This document shows, in pieces, positions 15,462-23,602 of a DNA stretch of 24,898 bases. The position numbers were made by a program, and so were the translations under genes. How positions within the stretch are numbered: position 1 is the first letter of the stretch; every line of letters starts with the position of its first letter. The notes beneath the pieces were generated by a model. That model ran no database searches. It saw nothing but the letters and a program-made list of their open reading frames with translations, and was not told where the DNA came from. Origin of the DNA: Deltaproteobacteria bacterium (GTDB lineage: Bacteria > Myxococcota_A > JAADFL01); NCBI GenBank assembly GCA_013152945.1, contig JAADFL010000093.1, forward strand, positions 1 through 24,898, written 5' to 3'.

Positions 15462-16846
15462 CTGCCAAGCAAGAAGTAGGAAGCCAGGCCGATGCCTATT
15501 GTCACAATGCCTGCAACTCCGGCCATGGGCTGCTCCACAAGGGAATACAGGGCAATCCAAGAAGATAGGCCTGCAAATAAGATCGGCGGAACCGGGTACA
15601 GCCAAACAGAATAAGGTCTATTGATTTCCCTGTGTCTTGTTCTCAGCCTGATAACGCCCAGGGCCGTAAGGCCGGCGCAAAGCGAAAGAGTGAAACCTAT
15701 GTACGTGAGCAGGACCTCGAATGTAGCGGTTATGGCGAAAAGGGCTGCCACGCTCCCTTGTAACAGGACTGCGACTATCGGTGCATGGTGGCGGGTTCGA
15801 AGACGCAAAAAAGAGAGTCTTGAGAAATCTTCTCCCATAGCCTGGTATACCCTTGGGCCTGCCATCATCATGGCGCTGACCGAAGATACAAGGGCAAGGG
15901 CTATCAATGTGGATACGAGCTTTCCGGCCCCCGGGCCGAAGAGCCTGGTTGCAGCTATGTGGCCTACCTCGATTTTTCCGGACAAATCCTGCAACGGTGC
16001 TGAAGCGAGGAAAGACCAGTTCAACAACACGTACAACAATGTTACCGTGCCTGTTCCCGCCAGCAGGGCCACGGGGAGGTAAAGGGATGGGCGTTTTACT
16101 TCTCCTGCAATGTAGGCGGCCGCATTCCAACCCGAGTACGAGAAATATACGAAAATAAGGCCCACTGCAAAAATGGGCGAAAAGGCGGTTGTTAGAAAGG
16201 ATGGGCTGTCCGAAGCCAGGACCCGGCCCGGGTCTCCCCCAACAAGGCCGGCAGTTGCAAGCCCGATTATTAGGAGCAACTTCAGCGCGGTAAATATGTT
16301 TTGAAAGGTTCCGCCCAGGATTACATGAAAGGCATGTAGAAAAGTAAATAATCCTATTAGAAGCAATGCTGAAAGGAGAGGCGGAACGGATGGCATTACT
16401 GTCGATGAATACTTGCCAAAGGCCAATGCTGATGCTGCTATGGGTGCGGAAAAGCCGACGAAAAGCGATATGAAGCCTGCAAGGAAGCCCAAAGCCGGGT
16501 GAAACAACCTGGAAAGGAGCCGGTATTCACCGCCGTTGACGGGAATGGCGGAGATTAGTTCGGCATATGACAATGCTCCGCAAAAAGCGATGAACCCACC
16601 TACCAGCCAGGCAGCCAGCACAGCGGTTCCCGACTGCAGGTCGCGTGCGAGAAATCCCGTTGTGGTAAAAACGCCTGTGCCTATCATGTCGGCCACAACA
16701 AGCAATATGGCTGTCCCCGGCCCTATTATGCGAAGAGGTACGGCTTTAGCTGCAATAAAGGAGCCTGCTTTAGATATGTGTTTTTTGATCCCGGATGCCA
16801 CTACCGGCCGATGATCCAGTGTTTCTGGATAGTGATTTTTTTCCAT
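15422..16846 (-). CDS. APC-superfamily amino-acid permease
   Basis: This 474-residue inner-membrane transporter has about 12 predicted helices. The first contains the APC signature VVADMIGTGVFTTTGFLA, in which the GTG unwound stretch binds the amino-acid substrate. Later parts (GALSYAELISAIPVNGGEY, YSGWNAAAYIAGEVKRP) are typical of the family. As given, it starts at an ATG at 16846, overlapping the upstream gene by 46 bases without a ribosome binding site. A GTG at 16801 that shares its first base with the upstream TAG is a good alternative start and would give 459 residues. Either way it is translationally coupled to the methyltransferase-like gene. The last 12 or so residues (THAPKTHAPHPR) come from a repeat element. 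Substrate unknown. Confidence 0.88.
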   Translation of the reverse strand: MEKNHYPETLDHRPVVASGIKKHISKAGSFIAAKAVPLRIIGPGTAILLVVADMIGTGVFTTTGFLARDLQSGTAVLAAWLVGGFIAFCGALSYAELISAIPVNGGEYRLLSRLFHPALGFLAGFISLFVGFSAPIAASALAFGKYSSTVMPSVPPLLSALLLIGLFTFLHAFHVILGGTFQNIFTALKLLLIIGLATAGLVGGDPGRVLASDSPSFLTTAFSPIFAVGLIFVYFSYSGWNAAAYIAGEVKRPSLYLPVALLAGTGTVTLLYVLLNWSFLASAPLQDLSGKIEVGHIAATRLFGPGAGKLVSTLIALALVSSVSAMMMAGPRVYQAMGEDFSRLSFLRLRTRHHAPIVAVLLQGSVAALFAITATFEVLLTYIGFTLSLCAGLTALGVIRLRTRHREINRPYSVWLYPVPPILFAGLSSWIALYSLVEQPMAGVAGIVTIGIGLASYFLLGRTHAPKTHAPHPR

Positions 16847-17724
16847 ACAATTGGGTCTGAATTGAAATAAGGATCTTTGCTTCCAGGGACAATATGCCCG
16901 TCCTTGTCTATGTACTTGTGAAGGTCTTTCTCGGTTATGGAATACTTATAGTTATGCGGGTGATAAAGCCTGGCGGGTGAGTTGTCTTTGATATTGAAGC
17001 GGTCGTAATATTTCTTGTCCACGAAGAAGGCGTTTATTCCTCTTTTCTCCATGTACACCAGTTTATAGCCTTTTTTCTTTCCAAGCTCGTAAAGAGACTG
17101 AAGCGATGCACCGTAATAGAATGAGTTGTCCCAGTAGTCGAACGGGCTGTACTCGACCACTGCCCTTATGGGAGGAGCAAAGAGGCCGTTCACTTCGATT
17201 TGGACCAGCTTGGGTCTGAACAAATGCATTACTTTCCATACATAGTAACCGAAACTGTCGATATCGATCACAATGAAGTCGACATCCTTGGGAACGTGGT
17301 GATCCTCGAAGATCGTCTCTACGTTGCCGGGATATACCCACTTGTGCAGGCAAGTGACATCAGGACGATCTTTGTACACTTCAGAGCATTTTGCCGACAA
17401 TTTCTGATCGCCTTCGATCAGCAGGCCGTGCCATCCATGGTTGATTATGAGGTTGCGCACATTGCTCAAGTGCACACCGTCACCTGCGCCGAACTCGATG
17501 CAGAACTTGCTGGTAGGCTCGATGACCTGAAAAATCCGGGCTATTACTCCATCCTCGCCGTTTTGAGAAAAGACGCTGTGTTCCGAATCCGCCAGGTCGA
17601 CCGGCGGAATCGATTCCTCGAGCCATATCGAGGCTCCTATAACCAGTGCCAGCAGCACGACGAGTCCTGCCAAACGAAAATATTTTTTATTTTTTTTCAT
17701 AGTAGTGTTGTCTTCCTCGTTCAT
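16801..17724 (-). CDS. Membrane-anchored SAM-methyltransferase-like protein
   Basis: This protein has about 307 residues from the ATG at 17724; TTG at 17733 and ATG at 17700 are other possible starts, none with a well-placed ribosome binding site. A Lys-rich start (MKKNKKYFR) is followed by one hydrophobic helix (LAGLVVLLALVIGASIWL). The soluble domain resembles FkbM-like Rossmann methyltransferases: VFSQNGEDGVIARIF, then the glycine-rich FCIEFGAGDGVHLSN, GLLIEGD with acidic residues at the end of strand 2, FIVIDIDSFGYYVW, and LVQIEVNG. The positive-inside rule puts the catalytic domain in the periplasm, which is odd for a SAM-dependent enzyme. It overlaps the permease gene downstream. Function uncertain. 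Confidence 0.75.
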   Translation of the reverse strand: MNEEDNTTMKKNKKYFRLAGLVVLLALVIGASIWLEESIPPVDLADSEHSVFSQNGEDGVIARIFQVIEPTSKFCIEFGAGDGVHLSNVRNLIINHGWHGLLIEGDQKLSAKCSEVYKDRPDVTCLHKWVYPGNVETIFEDHHVPKDVDFIVIDIDSFGYYVWKVMHLFRPKLVQIEVNGLFAPPIRAVVEYSPFDYWDNSFYYGASLQSLYELGKKKGYKLVYMEKRGINAFFVDKKYYDRFNIKDNSPARLYHPHNYKYSITEKDLHKYIDKDGHIVPGSKDPYFNSDPIVWKKITIQKHWIIGR

Positions 17725-17873
17725 GGCAGGCAAACGGGTACCATGCAGAGACAGGTCCTGTCAAGGATGGTGCCGGAAGACGCTTTCTGTTTTTTTCTTA
17801 TGTTCAACAGGTCAAGTGAATTGTCTTCTGTTTGATCCCCGGGCTGTTTTGCCTTGTTATTTTGCCCGGCTCC

Positions 17874-19451
17874 TCAATCGCCTGCGTGGAATTCGGGACA
17901 ATTACGGGAAAAGCAGTACTGCTTGCCCGTGGGGTTGCCGGATTGGTCGGTCTCGCCTATGCATTCGAACCCCCTGGGGCATTCACCATCGCCTCCCTGG
18001 ACATTGCCGTTCTGGTCTTTCCACGAGCAATCCGATTCGGCGATGCACTGAAATTCCTCGATATCACACCCAGGGCAGTCGCCCACGTTTTTTGGATTGC
18101 CGTCAGCATCGTAACAGGTCTTACAGTCGCAACCCTGGGTCTCGCACCGCCTAATCTGGTATTTCATGCACCTGAAGCCTTGCGGGCAATCATTGTTCTG
18201 CGGGTCCGAGCAGGTGTCGCAGTAAGGGGATTCGACGCGGGTACATTCCTTTTTGTCCTTGTCGCAGTACTCGAAGAGCCTGCAATCGACCTGTGTATCA
18301 GAGCAACTGGTGTCGTACTCACAGAGGTTCTTGTCGTTACAAAAGTACCCGGCCCTGCAATCCGTGTCTTCTTGGCAACCGAATATACAGGTGTTGGTCT
18401 TGGTATCGCAGTAATGTTCCACTTCGCAGTCGATGCTGGTCACGCACTCCCCCCTGACGCAGGTCTGTGTATCGTTGTCGCATACATATCCTGCGGGGCA
18501 CCCCCTTGGCGGATTCAACGTTGTGTCGCAACCTTCGATGCAGAGGTGATTCTTGCATATCTTGCCCAGAGGACACGAGTAGTCATCCTGGCATCCCTTG
18601 TCACATTTCGGACCGGGGTACGCGTTCGGATTGCATATCAGGGGCGCCGTGCAGTCACTGTCCGAGCAACACCCGTCGTTTTGTTGGCCATCCGGCCCGC
18701 GGGTGTACTTGCACTGTTTCGTGGCATCGTCACACTCGTAACCCGGCGGACAATCGCTTTGTTCGCAGCTCTTGCCGCACACCTTGCCCGATCCGAAATC
18801 AAGGCACTTGTCATAGCTGCCGCCGCACTGGACATCTTTTTCGCAGGATTTGCATATTCCTGCGAGCTTCTTACATGTACTTGTATCCGTGTCGCAGTAC
18901 TCGTCAAAGGTGTTGCAATCATAGTTGTTCCTGCACCCGTCGAAGCACTTGCCTGTGGTCGAGTCACAAAGGCGGCCGCTGTGAGCCTCACCGCAGTCCG
19001 TGTCTACACCGCAGCCGTCTTCGCATGCCTTTGTCAGCGGGTTGCACCACCTGGTCCTTGCATCTCCGTATTTGGCTATGCAGTCGGAACTATCCACGCA
19101 TTCACCCATTGTTGTTGTGGTCGTTTCAGTGCCTGTGTCAGTGCCTGTATCAGTGCCGGTGTCTGTATCGGTGTCCGTGTCCGTGTCAATGTCCGTATCC
19201 GTATCACCACCTGCCTTGGGTCCGCACAGTGCGCCCAGGCAGCGGCCGCCGTTGCAATCCTCGTCACCTGTGCAGGCTCTGGCCTTACACTGTCCCTGGT
19301 CGCACTCTTCATAGTAAAGGCAATCATCGTCCTTTTGACAGGCGCTCTTGTTGTTTGAAGATGAACAACCAAGGGAGAGGGCACCGATGGTTCCAAGTGC
19401 AAGCGAGAAAAAAATGGAAAGGAAATGGGATCTTTGCCTGGTCATTGACAT
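17874..19451 (-). CDS. Cysteine-rich lipoprotein with Thr-Asp repeat linker
   Basis: This 525-residue lipoprotein has the lipobox LSLGC (Cys at 29). By my count it has 71 cysteines, leaving 70 after lipidation, consistent with full pairing in disulfides. A short Cys module (about 38-77) is followed by a linker of alternating Thr and Asp/Gly (about 82-115). About ten more modules follow the loose pattern C-x4-5-DC-x4-8-C-x4-8-C, for example GCQEDTDCRAGYFC. Such proteins are frequent in Myxococcota and relatives and are presumed to be on the cell surface; their function is not known. The ATG at 19451 has AGGAGG six bases upstream. A long open frame on the opposite strand across this gene is an artefact of the Cys and Thr codons. 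Confidence 0.85.
   Translation of the reverse strand: MSMTRQRSHFLSIFFSLALGTIGALSLGCSSSNNKSACQKDDDCLYYEECDQGQCKARACTGDEDCNGGRCLGALCGPKAGGDTDTDIDTDTDTDTDTGTDTGTDTGTETTTTTMGECVDSSDCIAKYGDARTRWCNPLTKACEDGCGVDTDCGEAHSGRLCDSTTGKCFDGCRNNYDCNTFDEYCDTDTSTCKKLAGICKSCEKDVQCGGSYDKCLDFGSGKVCGKSCEQSDCPPGYECDDATKQCKYTRGPDGQQNDGCCSDSDCTAPLICNPNAYPGPKCDKGCQDDYSCPLGKICKNHLCIEGCDTTLNPPRGCPAGYVCDNDTQTCVRGECVTSIDCEVEHYCDTKTNTCIFGCQEDTDCRAGYFCNDKNLCEYDTSCSDTQVDCRLFEYCDKDKKECTRVESPYCDTCSDPQNNDCPQGFRCMKYQIRRCETQGCDCKTCYDADGNPKNVGDCPGCDIEEFQCIAESDCSWKDQNGNVQGGDGECPRGFECIGETDQSGNPTGKQYCFSRNCPEFHAGD
19127..19206. repeat. Hexanucleotide-like repeat coding the Thr-Asp linker
   Basis: Tandem GTGTCN/GTATCN units encode the alternating Asp-Thr linker inside the Cys-rich lipoprotein. 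Such an array can change length by replication slippage without breaking the frame. Confidence 0.7.
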
Positions 19452-19860
19452 AATCGACCTCCTGCACCAGCGTGATACGTTATTCTTCTTACCCGCGAAT
19501 GTATGGCTTTTTTAAACAAGCGTTCGAAAAAGAACGAAATAGAGTAAGAAAACAAAGCTGTTTCGGTTATCGTCATTACTCGGATCTCCAGTCAATAATT
19601 TCAAACCGGGTTAATATAGCAGAACACTACGGTCCCAGTCCATAGACCAGGCGCAGAAATTTTCGAGGAACAGGGTTCTTGGATTGTAATGTTTATTGTA
19701 ATGTTCTTTTTGGCTCTTGCATGAATCCTGATATCTGTAGTACATGGCCAAGTCCGTATCCCGGGCAAAAAGAAGCCGGAATAACGGGATTGGCACTGGA
19801 GGAAAAGCAGGAGAAGAAGGCGGAATAAGCGGAAAACACAGGGAAGAGGTGGAAAAGAAA
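19452..19860. other. Divergent intergenic region, lipoprotein to apt
   Basis: About 400 bases if apt starts at 19861. It holds a short inverted repeat CGTTC-N6-GAACG at 19521-19536 and a tandem pair of ATTGTAATGTT at 19683-19693 and 19695-19705, possible regulator sites. An in-frame ATG for apt at 19744 would add a low-complexity Gly/Lys/Arg stretch to the protein and is thought not to be used. No promoter could be assigned with confidence. Confidence 0.4.
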
Positions 19861-20406
19861 ATGAAAAAAGAAAATGGCGAAAGCATGATGGACAGGATAA
19901 GAGAAGCCATCAGGGATGTGCCTGATTTTCCAAAGCCCGGGATAATTTTCAAGGATATTACTCCTTTGCTTGCCTCTCCGGAGGCTTTTGGGGATGTAAT
20001 TGATATTCTTGAACAAAGATACACGGGCAAAGGCATATCGAAAATCGTGGCTATTGAGTCCAGGGGTTTTCTCTTTGGTGCAGCCCTGGCCGACAGGCTG
20101 AAAATCGGCATGGTTCCTGTGAGGAAACCCGGAAAGCTGCCGTACAGGAAAATCAGGCATGAATATAAGCTTGAATATGGTAGTGACGCTGTTGAGATAC
20201 ACGAGGATGCCGTTTTAAGGGGCGAGAAGGTGGTCATTATAGATGACCTCCTGGCCACCGGAGGAACCGCTGCTGCTGCAATTTCACTGGTGCAGGAACT
20301 CGGCGGGGTGGTCATGGAAGCTGCTTTCGTAATAGAACTGGCCTTTTTGAACGGCCGGGCAAAGCTTTCTCCGGTACAGGTTTTTTCAGTACTTGAGTAC
20401 GACTGA
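19861..20406 (+). CDS. apt: Adenine phosphoribosyltransferase
   Basis: This enzyme makes AMP from adenine and PRPP in purine salvage in the cytoplasm. From the ATG at 19861 it has 181 residues, close to the usual 170-180. Conserved landmarks are the start DVPDFPKPGIIFKDITPLL, IESRGFLFGAALA, the loop RKPGKLP, and the PRPP-binding motif VVIIDDLLATGGT. The ATG pair at 19885/19888 (MMDRIREAI) is equally possible by comparison with family N-termini. Ribosome binding sites are weak at all candidates: GAGGTGG lies eight bases before 19861. It is followed 51 bases later by a tRNA gene on the same strand. Confidence 0.93.
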   Translation: MKKENGESMMDRIREAIRDVPDFPKPGIIFKDITPLLASPEAFGDVIDILEQRYTGKGISKIVAIESRGFLFGAALADRLKIGMVPVRKPGKLPYRKIRHEYKLEYGSDAVEIHEDAVLRGEKVVIIDDLLATGGTAAAAISLVQELGGVVMEAAFVIELAFLNGRAKLSPVQVFSVLEYD

Positions 20407-20457
20407 AGTTTATAGTAAACAGGTTCGTTGTACCTGGTCGTTCTTTCTTATTATTGT

Positions 20458-20535
20458 GCCCTCGTAGCTCAGGGGATAGAGCTGGGGATTCCTAATCCCT
20501 GTACTGCGCAGGTTCGATTCCTGCCGGGGGCACCA
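20458..20535 (+). tRNA. tRNA-Arg (anticodon CCU)
   Basis: Cloverleaf pairs are visible: acceptor GCCCTCG with CGGGGGC, D stem GCTC/GAGC, anticodon stem GGGGA/TCCCT around the loop TTCCTAA, and T stem GCAGG/CCTGC around TTCGATT. The anticodon is CCT, which reads the arginine codon AGG. The 3' CCA is encoded. The variable region is seven bases by my folding, slightly long. AGG is used often in the surrounding genes, so this isoacceptor is not expected to be a minor one here. Confidence 0.93.
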
Positions 20536-20593
20536 TTGAAAACAAGTGCAACAGGCGGATTGAAAGCAACAGATCCGTGCATCGGAGTTGAAC

Positions 20594-20932
20594 ATGCCTA
20601 TAGAAGATTGGAAAAAAGGTTTTATCGTGTTGAAACCGGAACAGCTCGAAAAGATATTTGCCGGAGCAAAGTGGGGGCATCATTTGCTCTTTTCAGCCGA
20701 GCAGATTCAGGAGGCTTTTAGACAGGAAGAGGAAGATCTTTCGGACATGGACAAGGAGACCTTGGATTCATTGAATAAATCCCTCGCATCATTGGTTTCG
20801 GATTCCACCACGATGACCGAGAAGAGATCGCTGGTACAAGAGATGCCGGATAAGGCCAGGACATTGTTGATTTACCTTTACTTCAAGTTGCTCGACCAGA
20901 AGATGGAGGAAACCGATCCGGTCATTCACTGA
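20594..20932 (+). CDS. Small hypothetical protein
   Basis: This 112-residue acidic, Leu/Lys/Glu-rich protein has no signal peptide or membrane segment. The ATG at 20594 has GGAG six bases upstream. The N-terminal half (DWKKGFIVLKPEQLEKIF, then LLFSAEQIQEAF) looks like a short mixed fold. The rest is helical and ends in LIYLYFKLLDQKMEE. I do not recognise a family. It starts 58 bases after the tRNA gene and may share its transcript. A probable terminator follows about 105 bases downstream. Confidence 0.65.
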   Translation: MPIEDWKKGFIVLKPEQLEKIFAGAKWGHHLLFSAEQIQEAFRQEEEDLSDMDKETLDSLNKSLASLVSDSTTMTEKRSLVQEMPDKARTLLIYLYFKLLDQKMEETDPVIH

Positions 20933-21037
20933 TTGCTAAAAAAATCATATTTTTTGGATTTATCCAGATAGTGATGAAATTATTGATCTAATCGACTGCT
21001 CCATGTGAGCGAACAGCATGAGCAAATCTATTTGAGG

Positions 21038-21071
21038 ATCCTGTTTTCCTGGTCCCGGAAACAGGATTTTT
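21038..21071 (+). terminator. Rho-independent terminator
   Basis: ATCCTGTTT (21038-21046) pairs with AAACAGGAT (21059-21067); two further pairs (CC/GG) form after one bulged T, and the hairpin ends in TTTTT. It would end transcription from the tRNA and the small hypothetical gene. Confidence 0.6.
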
Positions 21072-21262
21072 AAATATTCGAGTTTTGCATCACTAACAAG
21101 GGATGATATTGGGATGAAACTTTTACCAAGAGTGGTTGGATCGATACAAAAACAGAGTAGCTTGACCAGTTGATTATTGCGTGATATCCATGTGATACAG
21201 CCTTTGGCTGGAAAAGGCTTCAAGATCTTTGACTCAAGGTATAATAACCAGTTGAGCTAATA

Positions 21263-21286
21263 GTTATCAACAGCTTTGGGGATAAC
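21263..21286. promoter_or_regulatory. Inverted repeat GTTATC-N12-GATAAC
   Basis: Perfect six-base arms lie just before the ribosome binding site of the hydrolase-like gene. Each arm is part of a sequence one mismatch from a DnaA box: TTATCAACA at 21264-21272, and TGGGGATAA at 21277-21285, reverse complement TTATCCCCA. It is more likely an operator than an origin, as no dnaA, dnaN or further boxes are near. Confidence 0.35.
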
Positions 21287-21301
21287 TTGTGGAGTAGTGC
21301 A

Positions 21302-22282
21302 ATGAAAGATAAACCCGCCAGGAAATCGGCACTTTTTTGGTCATTGGTAACTATAGGCACTCTCCTTGTATTGTTGGTCGTATATTGGATTGGTACTTTC
21401 GTATACTGTGGTCTAAACCCGATAACCTGCATGGAATCGGCAGGACGGAAGTATCTTGAGAAACAAGGATTCATGGAGCATGAATTAACCCATGGACGAG
21501 AAACAATCGGGTATTATGACTCGGGGGGAACCGGTAAAACCATGATTTTTCTTCATGGCCGAATATTCAGCTCGACCCAGTTCGCCAGACATGCTTTTTT
21601 AAAGCCTTTTGCGGATTCAGGTTACAGGTTGGTACTCGTGGATTTGCCGGGTCATGGCCTTTCGACTCGGGCCGGTAAGGGCCTAAGCCTTGGAAAGCTT
21701 GATTCCGCTATAACCGCTTTCATCCGGGAGTGGAAGTACAAACCGGTTGTGCTGCTTGGTTACGGCCTTGGGGGGTGGATTGCTTGCAGAGTGGCGACAA
21801 AGAACCCGGGTTGGTTCAGTAAAATAGTACTGATAGAGCCTGAAGGACTCAAAAAACCGGGCAGAGATGATCCACCCTTGTTGCCGGATACAAGGAAACA
21901 ATGGAGGAATGCCCTTGAAAAGGCCGAACCTGGAACAAACAAGCTCAAGGGACTGGATTACTTTGTGGACGATATGATCCAAAGGGCGGCCAAGATTGGA
22001 ATCGAAAAGTTGTACTCTTCTTTGCAGGACGACGATTTCATAATGAAAGGAAGAATCTTCCCGAAAGTTCCGACAGTAGTTGTCTATGGCAGTGAAAACT
22101 TGTTGAACCCTCCGTCCAGGGGCAAGCTGTTTTCAGAGAAGCTGGAGAAAGCGGTTTTCCGGGTGGTAAACAAGGCCGGTGGCGCGCCTTTTTTAAAAAA
22201 ACCGGCCGGGACAGCGGCGGTTATTCTGGACGGCATGGCCGCGCTGGACAAAAAAAAATCAAATGCTGAAAAAGAGAAATGA
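21302..22282 (+). CDS. Membrane-anchored alpha/beta-hydrolase-fold protein, triad apparently lost
   Basis: This 326-residue protein has a positively charged start, one membrane helix (about 11-35) and an alpha/beta-hydrolase domain. The oxyanion-hole segment MIFLHGR (HG at 85-86) and VDLPGHGLS are intact. The nucleophile elbow, however, reads GYGLGG (153-158), with Gly155 where Ser is expected. The acid position reads GSENLLNPP, with Asn266 for Asp. The histidine position reads KAGGAPF, with Gly294 for His. All three triad positions thus appear changed, so it is probably a non-catalytic pseudoenzyme, perhaps a binding or scaffold protein. The ATG at 21302 has GGAG seven bases upstream. The DegT-type gene follows 90 bases later and may be co-transcribed. 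Confidence 0.82.
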   Translation: MKDKPARKSALFWSLVTIGTLLVLLVVYWIGTFVYCGLNPITCMESAGRKYLEKQGFMEHELTHGRETIGYYDSGGTGKTMIFLHGRIFSSTQFARHAFLKPFADSGYRLVLVDLPGHGLSTRAGKGLSLGKLDSAITAFIREWKYKPVVLLGYGLGGWIACRVATKNPGWFSKIVLIEPEGLKKPGRDDPPLLPDTRKQWRNALEKAEPGTNKLKGLDYFVDDMIQRAAKIGIEKLYSSLQDDDFIMKGRIFPKVPTVVVYGSENLLNPPSRGKLFSEKLEKAVFRVVNKAGGAPFLKKPAGTAAVILDGMAALDKKKSNAEKEK

Positions 22283-22372
22283 TTGAATCGTTGCTCTGAA
22301 ACTTTTCAGGGGAAATGATGAAAACAAAAGGCTATGCTGTAATAGTCGCCGGGACATGGTAAGGACATGGTA

Positions 22373-23602
22373 ATGAGAAGATACGTTCCCAGACGACGGG
22401 TGAATCTTTCATTGAGCATGGTCCCGGCCGTTGCCGGCCATTTCCTTGGACCGCGTGCCCGGAGGGCTTCGATTGTCCGTGAATTGGAACTTGCCTTGTC
22501 TGGACGATTCAATGGGATGCCGGTTCTTGCAGTGGATTCGGGCAGGAAGGCAATGGTCCTTATTTTACAGGCTGTCACTCTCCAACCCGGTTCCAGGGTG
22601 TTGGTGCCGGACTATACCCTGGACAGCCTTGCCCTGCTGATCAGGGACCTCGGTTTGCAACCTGTCCCGGTGGATGTTTGCACCCGGGACTTTAATATCG
22701 ATCCCGGCTTGTTCGAAAAAGCGGTTTTAGAGCACGAACCCGCTGTGCTGGTTGCGCCTCACATGTTTGGAATGCCTTTTGATATAAGGACAATCATTGA
22801 CGCCTGCAAGCGCCACAATATTTTTTTGATAGAGGATTGCGCTCATGCCCTGGGTACCAATTATGACGGCCGGCAGGTAGGCACGTTCGGAGATGCGGCC
22901 ATACTGTCTTTCTCCTCGATTAAGGCGGTACATGGGCTTGGCGGGGGTGCAGCCCTGTTCAAAGACCCGGAATTGGCCGAAAAGGCGCAAGAGTTGATCC
23001 TTGAGAATGTCAAGGGGTACGAGGTCGGCAGGATCGCGGGTGCAACGCTGGTTGAAGAACTTGCTTTTAATCCCAGGTTGTTCGGGTTGTTGGCCGGACC
23101 GTTACTAAGCAGGCCCGGGTTTGCTGATGCGCTAAGGAATTTATACAGGTCCGGTAAGTCCGGGCACGGCACAGGGAATAAGAGGAAAAAAACGGTTCCA
23201 AGGCGCATATCGGGTATTCAGGCCGCCCTGTGCCTTGCCGGCCTAAAAGAACTGGGCAAAGGTAAGAACATGAGAAGGAAATTGTCCCGAATCTACCGGT
23301 CCGGACTCCAGGGGATAGTGCATCTCCAGGACATCAGGCAAGGAAGCGATCCCTTTCCCTTTGCCCAGGTGGTCAGGTTGGACCGGCCTGCACGTGAAAT
23401 AACAGGAAAGCTATATAAACAGGGCATAGACGCAGGCAAGGGATTGGAGATAATGCAGAGTTGTTCGAAAGCACTGGGAATGCCCCCTTTGCCCAACACG
23501 AAGAAGCTTCTCGAGACATGCCTGGAATTGCCCATGTCATCGAGAATGAGGGACTCGGACGCCCGGCGCGTCGTGGATGCATTGACCAGCATTTTGGAAT
23601 AA
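22373..23602 (+). CDS. DegT/DnrJ/EryC1-type PLP aminotransferase
   Basis: This 409-residue cytoplasmic enzyme belongs to the fold-type I, DegT family, whose members aminate keto-sugars for surface polysaccharides or antibiotics. Visible landmarks are VDSGRKAMVLIL near the start (PLP-phosphate region), IEDCAHALG with the Asp (155) that contacts the PLP ring nitrogen, and SFSSIKAVHGLGGG with Lys184 as the Schiff-base lysine. I used the ATG at 22373 (AAGGA seven bases upstream); an ATG two codons earlier is also possible. The C-terminal half is more divergent. No other nucleotide-sugar gene is nearby, so the substrate cannot be inferred. It may act with the preceding hydrolase-like protein. Confidence 0.85.
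   Translation: MRRYVPRRRVNLSLSMVPAVAGHFLGPRARRASIVRELELALSGRFNGMPVLAVDSGRKAMVLILQAVTLQPGSRVLVPDYTLDSLALLIRDLGLQPVPVDVCTRDFNIDPGLFEKAVLEHEPAVLVAPHMFGMPFDIRTIIDACKRHNIFLIEDCAHALGTNYDGRQVGTFGDAAILSFSSIKAVHGLGGGAALFKDPELAEKAQELILENVKGYEVGRIAGATLVEELAFNPRLFGLLAGPLLSRPGFADALRNLYRSGKSGHGTGNKRKKTVPRRISGIQAALCLAGLKELGKGKNMRRKLSRIYRSGLQGIVHLQDIRQGSDPFPFAQVVRLDRPAREITGKLYKQGIDAGKGLEIMQSCSKALGMPPLPNTKKLLETCLELPMSSRMRDSDARRVVDALTSILE

Larger units (their letters stand above)
20933..21301. other. Intergenic region with terminator and inverted repeat
   Basis: This 369-base gap holds the terminator at 21038-21071 and an inverted repeat at 21263-21286, listed separately. An 87-codon minus-strand frame (20960-21223, TTG start) crosses the gap, but it has no ribosome binding site and contains the terminator hairpin, so I do not call it. 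Confidence 0.5.

Noticed and set aside
17832-19358. 508-codon open frame on the plus strand opposite the Cys-rich lipoprotein
   Set aside because: The minus-strand gene has a signal peptide, lipobox, good ribosome site and clear Cys modules. The antisense frame is an artefact of Cys/Thr/Asp codons lacking stops on the opposite strand, and it has no recognisable domain.
19744-19860. Upstream in-frame extension of apt starting at ATG 19744
   Set aside because: It would add 39 Gly/Lys/Arg/Glu-rich residues absent from normal Apt proteins, and there is no ribosome binding site before 19744.
20960-21223. 87-codon minus-strand frame in the gap after the small hypothetical gene
   Set aside because: It starts at TTG without a ribosome site and includes the terminator hairpin; no known motif. 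It could be a gene remnant, but the support is too weak to call.
21263-21286. A replication origin
   Set aside because: Only two imperfect DnaA-like boxes, no AT-rich unwinding region of note, and no dnaA, dnaN or gyrB nearby.
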